This document shows positions 4,429 through 11,664 of a stretch of 11,819 nucleotides of DNA, piece after piece. The notes beneath the pieces were generated by a model. The model had not been told where the DNA came from, did not search any database, and worked only from the letters and a program-made list of their open reading frames with translations. The DNA is from Candidatus Gastranaerophilales bacterium. Lineage in GTDB: Bacteria; Cyanobacteriota; Vampirovibrionia; Gastranaerophilales; Gastranaerophilaceae. The stretch covers positions 1 through 11,819 of the forward strand of contig CANQAW010000037.1 of assembly GCA_947589525.1 (NCBI GenBank), in the 5' to 3' direction. Each line of letters begins with the position of its first letter. Within the stretch, counting starts at the first letter, position 1. The translations under genes were made by a program, and so were the position numbers.

Positions 4429-7263
4429 ATGAATATAAGTCGTATTAATTTAACAGAAATGCAAAGGAATGCAAACAAACAAACATCTAAATTTCAACAC
4501 AGTCCTTTTTTGAAACAAAGTATGGGCGATTCTGTAAGTTTTACGGGAGAAATTAAAGATGTTAACGAACAAAATCAAGTAAATAAAAAAGGCAAAAATC
4601 ATCTTTTAGCACGTTTAGGACTTATTTTATTAGCTCTTGTTCCTCCAAGTGCAGCTGCAACAACCTACTTAACCAAAAATGCTACTGCGGAAACATCTGA
4701 AGCAGATACGCAAGGAACAACTTTAGGAATTGTGGTAGAACCTGTTGAAACCAGTGCACAAAATACCGTAAACCAAATAACAAATAAGGTTCGAATAGAT
4801 GAAGCTTTCCTTGAACCGGCAGATTTTGACTATACAAATATTCTTGCAAAAACAACTGTTTCTCAAGAAGATATCAGATTAATTGACCATATAGCCCTTG
4901 ATGATGCAACAACAAAACAATACGAGCTGGATTATATCCCTAACGTTAAATCTTATAACAGCGACAATATAAGCTCTGCAACCGTTTTAACCACCAATAG
5001 TCCCGCCAATAAAAAAGTTGAAGTTGACGGAAGATATGCAAAAATCCCTGAAGGTCTTGAAAGCTACACGGTTGAAGAATTAATCAAAAACTCATACGGC
5101 GAATTGAGCAAAAACGAAATTAATTCGGCAGCTTGGCTAGTTGCTGACAATAACAGCACCATTATGGGTTTGGTAAATGAAAATTATTTAACCGCTCAAA
5201 TGGCGGAAGAATTTAAAGAAGACTTAAATCTTGAAGAAAATATCCCTTTATATGCTCTCAGCGCAATTAGAGATATTGCTAAAGGCGGTATTGATTATGA
5301 AAATAATGACTACTTTTTCTTGACTCAACCAATTGAAAAACTTGAAAATGTAACAGAAGAACAATATGAAGAATTTCAAACCGTAAAAGACGAACTGGAC
5401 AGACTTGAACAAAGAGCATGGGGAGACATACCGCGTCTTCAAAGAACGGGTAAATCCGTAACTTATGACAGTTTTGATGAAGAAACAAAAGCAGATTCCA
5501 TTCCGCCCGAACTTATACTTATGACAGATGTTTCTTCTCTTTCTCATCAAAGAATTCTTACTCCTTCAATTACGACACTGACAAACGTCGGAACTAAAGG
5601 TGTAGGATTTGTTCAAAGTACGGGATTTCCTTCTAAATGGTATAACTTGGAAATCAAAAATGATAATCCGAAAGCAACATTCGACCAATTGAAACTATTG
5701 GTTTCCAACAGTATCGGTGAACACTATTCCGGTGTTAACGGAATAGAATTGCCTAAGGATAAAGACGGAAATTATATTCTGAACAGCTATGCAGGTCAAA
5801 ATATATTAAAAGCGATTGTTTTAGATGAAAAAAATAATTGGCTGTTTGATTTGAAAAAAATCGAAAATATGAATGATGCAATTGATATCATAGCAAACGA
5901 ACTTGTATTCTTGGAAAAATTCGGAACTAATTTTGAACAATCGGTTAAGTTAGAAACTCCTGACACAACTTTATCATTCATATATAAATCAGATATTGCC
6001 GATCCTACAGCTTATGCAACCGAACAGCGTGATGTAAGTTTTTCATATTTACACGTATCAAGACCGGCAATTGCATATTCCGAACTTAAAGAAATAGCAT
6101 TAAATGATAACAGAGATGAAGTTTTAGCTTCCGATTTATTAAATTTTGTCGAATATAACGGAACAACTTTAAAAGAAGCAATAGATAAAGCAAAAGGAAC
6201 TTCAAAAGAAGATGAATTAAACGCTCTTGGAGCATCTGCCATAATTCAATTAGCGGAAACCAATCCGAAATTGTTTAATAATATTCTTGCTAATTCAACA
6301 TTTACTCCAAAAGAGCTTCTAAATGTGGTAGTAAATCCTCCCGCAACTTCAAATGAATATATGGAAAAAGATTTCTGGAATAATGATATAGGTAATTATA
6401 CAATTCAACTTGAAAATATTGTTTACGTCAGCCAAACACCGGCTAAAGTTGTTGTAAATAAACCCGTAACACCTACACCGACTCAAGCTCCAACTCAAGC
6501 TCCGACACAAGCTCCCACTCAAGCTCCGACAATAGAACCGTTAACAACAAAAGCGGAAACGCAGCCACAGACAACTCCGTATGAAACAAGACCAACTCCG
6601 ACAGAAACTAAACCAACTCCGTCTGAAACCAAACCCACACCGACTGAAACAAGACCGACGCCGACTGAAACTAAACCTACACCGACAGAAACTAAACCAA
6701 CTCCGTCTGAAACCAAGCCGACGCCGACTGAAACTAAGCCGGAAGAAAGCTCAAGTGATGATGAAGAAGATAATGATTTTCCTGATTATCCTCCGACTCC
6801 GACTGAAACCAAGCCGACTCCGACAGAAACTAAGCCCGCACCAACAGAAACCAAACCCGCACCGACTGAAACTAAACCGGAAGAAAGCTCAAGCTGTCCT
6901 GATTTAGAAGATACGGGAAGAGACGAAATACCTTCAATAACCCCAACTTCCGCTGAAGCTGTGCCAAGTACGCCAAGCGAAAATCAACCGTCTATTGAAG
7001 AGCCTGTCCCTTCCGAAACTAAACCGTCCGAAGCCGACGAAAGTTCTTCCTCATCAGACGAGGATTGCGACGATTTAGAAGATACAGGCAGAGATGATGC
7101 ACCTGACTTGGGCGGAAATTCATACGAAACGACAGCTTCAATGCCAATGTACGACAAAGGAAATTCCTTTACAATTCCTGATGATATAAAGGCGGGCAAT
7201 GAAGAAGAAGATATTGAGGATTTTGAGGATTTTGATAATCCTGAAATAGAAATTGAAATATAA
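4429..7263 (+). CDS. Unknown surface-type protein with Pro/Thr repeat tail, long paralogue
   Basis: No named family recognised. ATG 4429 follows AAGGAG (4417-4422) by six bases. The product has 944 residues. VSFTG lies at 36-40 and a hydrophobic segment at about 60-79, likely a signal anchor or membrane span. Residues 175-668 parallel the upstream paralogue: DNISSATV 179-186, YTVEELIKNSYGELS 213-227, GFPSKWY 399-405, GNYILNSYAGQNIL 447-460, LSFIYKS 515-521, YTIQLENIVYVS 657-668. An extra charged segment at about 285-360 has no match in the paralogue. The tail starts exactly where the paralogue ends: four TQAP units (685-700), seven PTPTETK-like units (722-770), an acidic block SSSDDEEDND (774-783), four more units (789-816), then two DLEDTGRD copies (825-832, 882-889) inside Ser/Asp-rich sequence, and an acidic end. 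Low-complexity Pro/Thr tails usually act as extended linkers or stalks outside the membrane. There is no sortase signal or C-terminal membrane span. Function unknown. Confidence 0.88.
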   Translation: MNISRINLTEMQRNANKQTSKFQHSPFLKQSMGDSVSFTGEIKDVNEQNQVNKKGKNHLLARLGLILLALVPPSAAATTYLTKNATAETSEADTQGTTLGIVVEPVETSAQNTVNQITNKVRIDEAFLEPADFDYTNILAKTTVSQEDIRLIDHIALDDATTKQYELDYIPNVKSYNSDNISSATVLTTNSPANKKVEVDGRYAKIPEGLESYTVEELIKNSYGELSKNEINSAAWLVADNNSTIMGLVNENYLTAQMAEEFKEDLNLEENIPLYALSAIRDIAKGGIDYENNDYFFLTQPIEKLENVTEEQYEEFQTVKDELDRLEQRAWGDIPRLQRTGKSVTYDSFDEETKADSIPPELILMTDVSSLSHQRILTPSITTLTNVGTKGVGFVQSTGFPSKWYNLEIKNDNPKATFDQLKLLVSNSIGEHYSGVNGIELPKDKDGNYILNSYAGQNILKAIVLDEKNNWLFDLKKIENMNDAIDIIANELVFLEKFGTNFEQSVKLETPDTTLSFIYKSDIADPTAYATEQRDVSFSYLHVSRPAIAYSELKEIALNDNRDEVLASDLLNFVEYNGTTLKEAIDKAKGTSKEDELNALGASAIIQLAETNPKLFNNILANSTFTPKELLNVVVNPPATSNEYMEKDFWNNDIGNYTIQLENIVYVSQTPAKVVVNKPVTPTPTQAPTQAPTQAPTQAPTIEPLTTKAETQPQTTPYETRPTPTETKPTPSETKPTPTETRPTPTETKPTPTETKPTPSETKPTPTETKPEESSSDDEEDNDFPDYPPTPTETKPTPTETKPAPTETKPAPTETKPEESSSCPDLEDTGRDEIPSITPTSAEAVPSTPSENQPSIEEPVPSETKPSEADESSSSSDEDCDDLEDTGRDDAPDLGGNSYETTASMPMYDKGNSFTIPDDIKAGNEEEDIEDFEDFDNPEIEIEI
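6481..6528 (+). repeat. Four TQAP-coding 12-base repeats
   Basis: Four in-frame units of ACNCAAGCNCCN type encode TQAP repeated four times, residues 685-700 of the long paralogue. The copies differ at third codon positions. Confidence 0.85.
6592..6738 (+). repeat. Seven PTPTETK-coding 21-base repeats
   Basis: Seven consecutive heptapeptide units (residues 722-770): PTPTETK four times, PTPSETK twice, PTPTETR once. A PSETK unit recurs at positions 2 and 6, with the same CCGTCTGAAACCAA wording, which suggests part of the array was copied as a block. Confidence 0.9.
6793..6876 (+). repeat. Second PTPTETK/PAPTETK array of four units
   Basis: Two PTPTETK and two PAPTETK units (residues 789-816). 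Both this array and the first end in PEESSS followed by acidic residues, so array plus acidic block looks like a duplicated larger module. Confidence 0.9.
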
Positions 7264-7281
7264 CATCATATCAATAAAATA

Positions 7282-7309
7282 AAATCAGCTCTTAATTAAG
7301 AGCTGATTT
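7282..7309. terminator. Bidirectional terminator between convergent genes
   Basis: A perfect 28-base palindrome, AAATCAGCTCTTAA and its complement, lies 18 bases after the stop of the long paralogue and 10 bases beyond the end of the minus-strand gene. T-rich sequence follows on both strands (ATTTCTTTAT on +, ATTTTATTTTATTG on -). It can end transcription from both sides. Confidence 0.85.
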
Positions 7310-7319
7310 CTTTATATGT

Positions 7320-7610
7320 TTATTTTTCGCAGCATTTAAATGCAAAAGCTTTAATATGTTTTGAAGGAATATTTAACCAAGCAAATTCCTTTTCGTGGTT
7401 TTGGTTCATTTCTAAATTTATACCTGCATGATGATGTTTGATTTTAACATCTTTTAAGGTAATAACTTCATCGTAGCATTTTTGTTTACCCATTTCTTCT
7501 TCGCAGGAATAAAGAGTCCCTTCAATACAACAATCGCCCATAAAACAAATTAAAATATTTGATTGAGCGTGTTTAGCTAATTCATAAACAGCGTCATAAG
7601 TTTTACACAT
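7320..7610 (-). CDS. Small Cys-rich protein, possible Sm-like barrel
   Basis: A 96-residue protein with eight cysteines (2, 22, 27, 28, 36, 45, 93, 94) and His59-61. It is not a named family to me. The stretch from NILICFMGDCCIEGTLYSC through EVITLKDVKIKH, then LNIPSKHIKAFAF near the end, has the rhythm of an Sm/LSm or similar small beta barrel: strand, short turn with Gly, GTL strand, then V-x-L-x-D-V, and an IPxxxIxA last strand. That is inference from pattern only. The cysteine and histidine clusters could bind metal. Start ATG at 7608-7610 has AAGGAGG five bases upstream. It lies 50 bases downstream of gcvPA on the same strand, separated by a hairpin, and may be read-through transcribed from that operon or have its own promoter. 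Confidence 0.8.
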   Translation of the reverse strand: MCKTYDAVYELAKHAQSNILICFMGDCCIEGTLYSCEEEMGKQKCYDEVITLKDVKIKHHHAGINLEMNQNHEKEFAWLNIPSKHIKAFAFKCCEK

Positions 7611-7651
7611 AAAAACCTCCTTATTTTAACTTTTAAAAGTATAAAATAAGG
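7611..7651 (-). promoter_or_regulatory. Hairpin overlapping the ribosome binding site of the 96-aa gene
   Basis: On the minus strand, CCTTATTTTATACTTTT pairs with AAAAGTTAAAATAAGG: a 16-pair stem with a one-base bulge (in practice about 14 pairs around a TTAA loop), bases 7651 to 7619. The 3' arm holds AAGG of the AAGGAGG site (7616-7622), and TTTTT follows at 7615-7611, just before ATG. It can be read as a weak terminator/attenuator at the end of the gcv operon or as a structure hiding the ribosome binding site. TATACT in the 5' arm is also a possible -10 box. Confidence 0.55.
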
Positions 7652-7660
7652 TGCCGTTTT

Positions 7661-8929
7661 TTATATTACACTAAGCATTGATTGAGCGTATAATTTTGCA
7701 AAACTGATATATTTTTCAATTTCTTCTTCGTCATTTAATTCGCTTGCTGAAACTAAAACTTTATTATTATCAAATTTTATACCCGCAAGAATTTTATTTT
7801 CTTTCATATAAGATAAAAATTTATCGCTGTTATCAACAATAAGCGTAAATTCATCAAAGAAATCTTTGTTTTGAATTTTAAAACCGAGATTTTGAAGTTT
7901 ATCTTTTAGCAAATGAGCGTTATCGAAGGATTTTTGTGCCACTTTTAAAAATCCGCTTTTACCGAGTTTTCTTAGATATAAATTAGCGCAAAGCGCAATT
8001 AAAGCTTGGTTTGAACAGATATTTGAAGTCGCTTTTTCGCGCCTTATATGCTGTTCACGAGCTTGAAGCGTCAAACAGTAAGCGGTTTTTCCTTCTCTAT
8101 CAACCGTTTTGCCCGAAATTCTCCCCGGCAACTGTCTTTTATAAATATCCCTGCATGCGATAAAACCTGCGTAAGCTCCGCCGAATTTTAAACCAATGCC
8201 AAAAGATTGAACATCTCCAACCGTGATATCGGATTTTGGAGGCTCGAAAAGCGCTAAAGAAAATAAATCAACGCAAGAAATAATAAGCTCTTGATTGTTT
8301 TTTGACGGAAGTTCGGCAAATTCACCGAATTTATTCGGACTTTGGTATAATTTTGCGCATAAATCGTTATCATCGCAGGTTGAACCTGTGATAAGTTCAA
8401 TGTCATTTGCCCAAAGGTAGGTTTTAATAACTTCTAAATAGTTAGGGTTAATATCGTCATATACGAAAGCTTTTCTTTTTTTCGTAATTCTTGAAGCCAT
8501 TAAAATTGCTTCCGCACAAGCGCTTGCGCCGTCATAAACAGTGGCATTGGAAACATCCTGATTGGTTAAAGTTGCTATCAAGGATTGAAATTCATACATT
8601 ATCTCTAAAGACCCCTGAGATAATTCTCCCTGATAAGGAGTATAACAGGATAAAAATTCAAATCTTGAAGCAATATCATTAATTAAAGAAGGGACGTATC
8701 TTTTTTTAGCGCCTGCACCTAAAAAACTTATATAATCCGTTTTATTCATTGAGGATAAGCTTTTTAATTGTTTGGTCGCCTCAATTTCATCGTGCGAAAA
8801 ATCAAGATTTAAATTCTGCATTCTTGCATTCTTCGGAATGCAGTCAAAAATTTCTTCAACTGATTTAACACCGATTGAATTAAGCATTTCAAGCCTGTCT
8901 TTATTGCTAAAAGCTTCGTTATAATACAT
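7661..8929 (-). CDS. gcvPA: Glycine dehydrogenase (decarboxylating) subunit 1, P-protein alpha
   Basis: One half of the split P-protein of the glycine cleavage system. With GcvPB it decarboxylates glycine and passes the aminomethyl group to lipoyl-GcvH. At 422 residues it is slightly short of the usual 440-450. Typical subunit-1 motifs are present: FLGAGAKKRYVP (69-80), YTPYQGELSQG (96-106), VYDGASACAEA (131-141), QSFGIGLKFGGAYAGF (241-256), and LPGRISGKTVDREG followed by QAREQHIRREKATSN (267-303). The PLP lysine sits on the other subunit, GcvPB, which is not encoded in this window. ATG at 8927-8929 has AAAGGAT just upstream; the gap to gcvH is 11 bases. Confidence 0.94.
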   Translation of the reverse strand: MYYNEAFSNKDRLEMLNSIGVKSVEEIFDCIPKNARMQNLNLDFSHDEIEATKQLKSLSSMNKTDYISFLGAGAKKRYVPSLINDIASRFEFLSCYTPYQGELSQGSLEIMYEFQSLIATLTNQDVSNATVYDGASACAEAILMASRITKKRKAFVYDDINPNYLEVIKTYLWANDIELITGSTCDDNDLCAKLYQSPNKFGEFAELPSKNNQELIISCVDLFSLALFEPPKSDITVGDVQSFGIGLKFGGAYAGFIACRDIYKRQLPGRISGKTVDREGKTAYCLTLQAREQHIRREKATSNICSNQALIALCANLYLRKLGKSGFLKVAQKSFDNAHLLKDKLQNLGFKIQNKDFFDEFTLIVDNSDKFLSYMKENKILAGIKFDNNKVLVSASELNDEEEIEKYISFAKLYAQSMLSVI

Positions 8930-8940
8930 TTTTATCCTTT

Positions 8941-9318
8941 TTATTCAACTTCATCCAAATAATCGCTATATTCCAATAATCCTTGCGAATCTTGAGAAAA
9001 ATCATTGCATTCAATCTTAACTAACCAGTTATCAAAAGCATCTTCGTTTAATAACTCGGGTGAATTAGTTAATTTATCGTTAACTTCAACAACTTTTCCG
9101 CCGACAGGCATATAAATTTCGCTCGCCGCTTTAACGGATTCAATTGTTGCAAAGGCTTCTTCTTTGGAAAAATCAGAACCGATTTCCGGAAGCTCAATAA
9201 AAACAATGTCTCCCAACTGCTCAACAGCATAAGGGGTAAGACCGATTACGGCATTATTTCCTTCTTCCAGTATCCACTCGTGTGTTTTGGAACACAAAAT
9301 TCCATCAGGCATTGTCAT
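8941..9318 (-). CDS. gcvH: Glycine cleavage system H protein
   Basis: Lipoyl carrier that shuttles the aminomethyl group from the P-protein to GcvT and is reoxidised by dihydrolipoamide dehydrogenase. Its 125 residues are the normal size. THEW (12-15), GLTPYAVEQLGDIVFIELPE (26-45) and the lipoylation loop ATIESVKAASEIYMPVGG (57-74) are visible, with Lys63 as the lipoyl attachment site. The start is ATG 9318 rather than the ATG two codons later, because AGGAGA (9328-9333) lies nine bases before it; that site overlaps the stop codon of gcvT, which suggests translational coupling. Confidence 0.96.
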   Translation of the reverse strand: MTMPDGILCSKTHEWILEEGNNAVIGLTPYAVEQLGDIVFIELPEIGSDFSKEEAFATIESVKAASEIYMPVGGKVVEVNDKLTNSPELLNEDAFDNWLVKIECNDFSQDSQGLLEYSDYLDEVE

Positions 9319-9331
9319 TTAGATATATCTC

Positions 9332-10504
9332 CTATTTTATATAATTTTTATGAACAAAAGGTTTTTTTACAATCTCAGCATTGTATAATTTATTTCTTAC
9401 CATGATTTGTATAATCATGCCAATACTTTCTTGCGGATTGTTAAGCTTTTGAATTGTTCCGCCGTCAAGGTTATTAAAATCAACCATGCAAAAACCTATG
9501 TTTTTGCCTAATGTCGGGCTTGGCGCACCCGAAGTCACAACTCCCGCTTTTTTGCCTTCTATATATACTTCATAACCGTTTCTGGCTATTTGTCTGTCTT
9601 GCATTATAAAAGCAAACAGTTTTCTTCTTAAGGGCATTTGATGAAGCTTCTGCGCCAAAATAACTTCTTTTCCGTTATAGTTATGAATTTTATCTTTAGG
9701 AATAAAATAACCCAAAGAAGATTCCAGAGGGGTTGTTTCTTCGTTTAATTCATGTCCGTATAAGGGCAGACCCGCCTCTAAACGCAAAGTATCTCTTGCG
9801 CCAAGTCCTACGGGAGAGACTTTATATTCTTTATAAGATAAAATTTTATTCCATAAATCAGAAGCGTATTTATTTTCAAAAATAATTTCAAACCCGTCTT
9901 CACCTGTGTATCCGCTTCTTGTTAAAAAGACGGGGGTGTTGTCTAATTTTGTATTTATAAAATGGAAAAATTTGGGCTGTATGTTTTGTTCTATTCCCAT
10001 TTTTTCAATTATATATTTTGAATTAGGCCCTTGAAGAGCAAGCATTGAAAAATCATCGCTTTTATTTATAACTTCAACATCAAAGTTTTGTGCTTGAGAC
10101 GTCATAAAATCAAAGTCTTCTTTAATTCTTGAAGCGTTAACCACTATTAAATAATCGATATCTTCTATTATTCCTTTTGCAAAATAAACAATTAAATCAT
10201 CAACCAATCCGCCTTTTTGATTGGGAAGCTGACAATATATCGCCTGACCCCGAGTTAAGTTTTCAAGATTTTGAGGCAAAACGCTTTGCAAAAATTCTAA
10301 AGAATCTTTTCCTTTAATATAAAATTCACCCATGTGCGATACGTCAAACAACCCTGCATAATTTCTTGTTGCATTATGTTCTTTAATTATCCCTTCGTAT
10401 TGAACAGGCATATCCCAGCCCCCGAAAGGCGTCATTTTCGCCCCGAGTTTAAGATGCTCTGAATATAACGGTGTTTTTTTTGTTTCTTCTTCAATCGCTT
10501 CCAT
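9332..10504 (-). CDS. gcvT: Aminomethyltransferase, glycine cleavage T protein
   Basis: Transfers the methylene unit from aminomethyl-lipoyl-GcvH to tetrahydrofolate, giving 5,10-methylene-THF and ammonia. It has 390 residues; the family usually has 360-375, so the ends are slightly extended. Seen motifs: PFGGWDMPVQY (26-36), GLFDVSHMGE (51-60), GGLVDDLIVY (98-107, including the conserved Asp pair), LALQGP (155-160), RSGYTGEDGFEI (196-207), GLGARDTLRLEAGLPLYGHEL (233-253, folate-binding region). The C-terminal barrel ends in the usual KKPFVHKNY. ATG at 10502-10504 follows a strong AGGAGG; the gap to alr is nine bases. The product supplies one-carbon units that FolD, encoded two genes upstream, interconverts. 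Confidence 0.96.
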   Translation of the reverse strand: MEAIEEETKKTPLYSEHLKLGAKMTPFGGWDMPVQYEGIIKEHNATRNYAGLFDVSHMGEFYIKGKDSLEFLQSVLPQNLENLTRGQAIYCQLPNQKGGLVDDLIVYFAKGIIEDIDYLIVVNASRIKEDFDFMTSQAQNFDVEVINKSDDFSMLALQGPNSKYIIEKMGIEQNIQPKFFHFINTKLDNTPVFLTRSGYTGEDGFEIIFENKYASDLWNKILSYKEYKVSPVGLGARDTLRLEAGLPLYGHELNEETTPLESSLGYFIPKDKIHNYNGKEVILAQKLHQMPLRRKLFAFIMQDRQIARNGYEVYIEGKKAGVVTSGAPSPTLGKNIGFCMVDFNNLDGGTIQKLNNPQESIGMIIQIMVRNKLYNAEIVKKPFVHKNYIK

Positions 10505-10513
10505 TTTTACCTC

Positions 10514-11662
10514 CTATCTGACATAAATTCGAGGAAGTCTCATTTTTAACCTGCAAGTAAGTTCATAATTTATTGTATCAAGTTTTTTTGCCCAAGTGTC
10601 AATTGTATCAATTTTATTTTCTTCACCCAATAAAACAACAATATCGCCTATGTTGCAATCAACATCAGTTACATCAAACATCATCTGGTCCATCGTAATT
10701 CTTCCGATTTGTTTTATATCTTTATTATTTAAACTTGCACTAATTCTGCCTGACAATCTTCTGTCTACGCCGTCTGCGTAACCAATCGGAATTGTTGCAA
10801 CTTTTGTATCTTTTTGCGCAATATAAGTATAGCCGTATGATATTCCTTCGCCCTTTTTTAAGGTGTGAATATTGGTAATTCTTGCTTTTAGCCCCATGAC
10901 GGGTTTTAGGTCTATTTTATTTTTTTCATCGCAAAAAGGCGTCAAACCCCACATTGTTATTCCCATTCTGACGCAATCAAAGCAATATTTCGGTTTTAGA
11001 TAAATCCCCGCTGAATTTAAGACGTGTTTTTTAATTTTTCTTTGTTTAATAATATCTTCAAAAGGAGAAACCGCCTTATTATATCTTTCTATTTGAATGT
11101 TAAAAATATCCTCGTTTTCAACATCCGCAAAATGCGTAAAAATACCTTCTATTTGAAGATAGTCGGCGCATAGCGCTTCTTTTACAAAATCAAAAGAGTT
11201 GGCGCTGTCTAAACCGATTCTGTTCATTCCCGTATCAATTTTTATATGAGCTTTTAATTTTTTATTTAATCTTTTATAAAGTTGTTTGGCTACAATCAAG
11301 TGTTCTTTATTAAAAATAGAGACGGCAATATCATATTTTATGGCATTTTCAAAAGCCCAGATAGGGCTTGCGCCTAAAACAAGCACGGGTTTATCAATTT
11401 TATTTTCACGAAGCTCAATTCCCTCATCAATGCTTGCTACGCCGAATTCTTCCACTGCGCAGGCGCACAAAACAGGCGCACACATAACGGAACCGTGCCC
11501 GTAACCGTCGGCTTTAATTACTGCAAAAAGGGAAGGTGGGGTTTTTGTGTTGTTTTTTAAAAAATCTTTTATTTTTAAAACATTATTTTCTAAATTTGCC
11601 AAATTTATCTCAACCCAGCCGTCACGATTTTTATTTATAAACGTGCCTCTAAAATTTTGCAA
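10514..11662 (-). CDS. alr: Alanine racemase
   Basis: PLP enzyme that converts L-alanine to D-alanine for peptidoglycan. Its 382 residues are the family norm. PLP Lys50 is in FAVIKADGYGHG (46-57), GMNRIG (145-150) holds the Arg near the cofactor, and SYGYTY (275-280) holds the second catalytic base Tyr276. IPIGYADGVDRRLSG and RITMDQMM follow as expected. The start is TTG at 11660-11662: AGGAGG (11669-11674) lies six bases upstream, and no ATG is in position. This gene is enclosed between folD and gcvT, an unusual place for a cell-wall gene, with 2-base and 9-base gaps, so it is probably co-transcribed with the one-carbon genes. Confidence 0.96.
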   Translation of the reverse strand: MQNFRGTFINKNRDGWVEINLANLENNVLKIKDFLKNNTKTPPSLFAVIKADGYGHGSVMCAPVLCACAVEEFGVASIDEGIELRENKIDKPVLVLGASPIWAFENAIKYDIAVSIFNKEHLIVAKQLYKRLNKKLKAHIKIDTGMNRIGLDSANSFDFVKEALCADYLQIEGIFTHFADVENEDIFNIQIERYNKAVSPFEDIIKQRKIKKHVLNSAGIYLKPKYCFDCVRMGITMWGLTPFCDEKNKIDLKPVMGLKARITNIHTLKKGEGISYGYTYIAQKDTKVATIPIGYADGVDRRLSGRISASLNNKDIKQIGRITMDQMMFDVTDVDCNIGDIVVLLGEENKIDTIDTWAKKLDTINYELTCRLKMRLPRIYVR

Positions 11663-11664
11663 TT

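Noticed and set aside
6519..6716. Minus-strand frame with repeated GVGLVSV
   Set aside because: It is the reverse reading of the PTPTETK repeat array; the plus-strand frame has the start site, paralogue homology and continuity.
6581..6907. Second plus-strand frame rich in Arg/Leu/Lys
   Set aside because: Out-of-frame shadow of the same repeats, with no ribosome binding site or recognisable domain.
6901..6930. LEDTG in DLEDTGRD as a sortase-like LPxTG signal
   Set aside because: Proline is missing, the motif occurs twice internally, and no hydrophobic segment follows.
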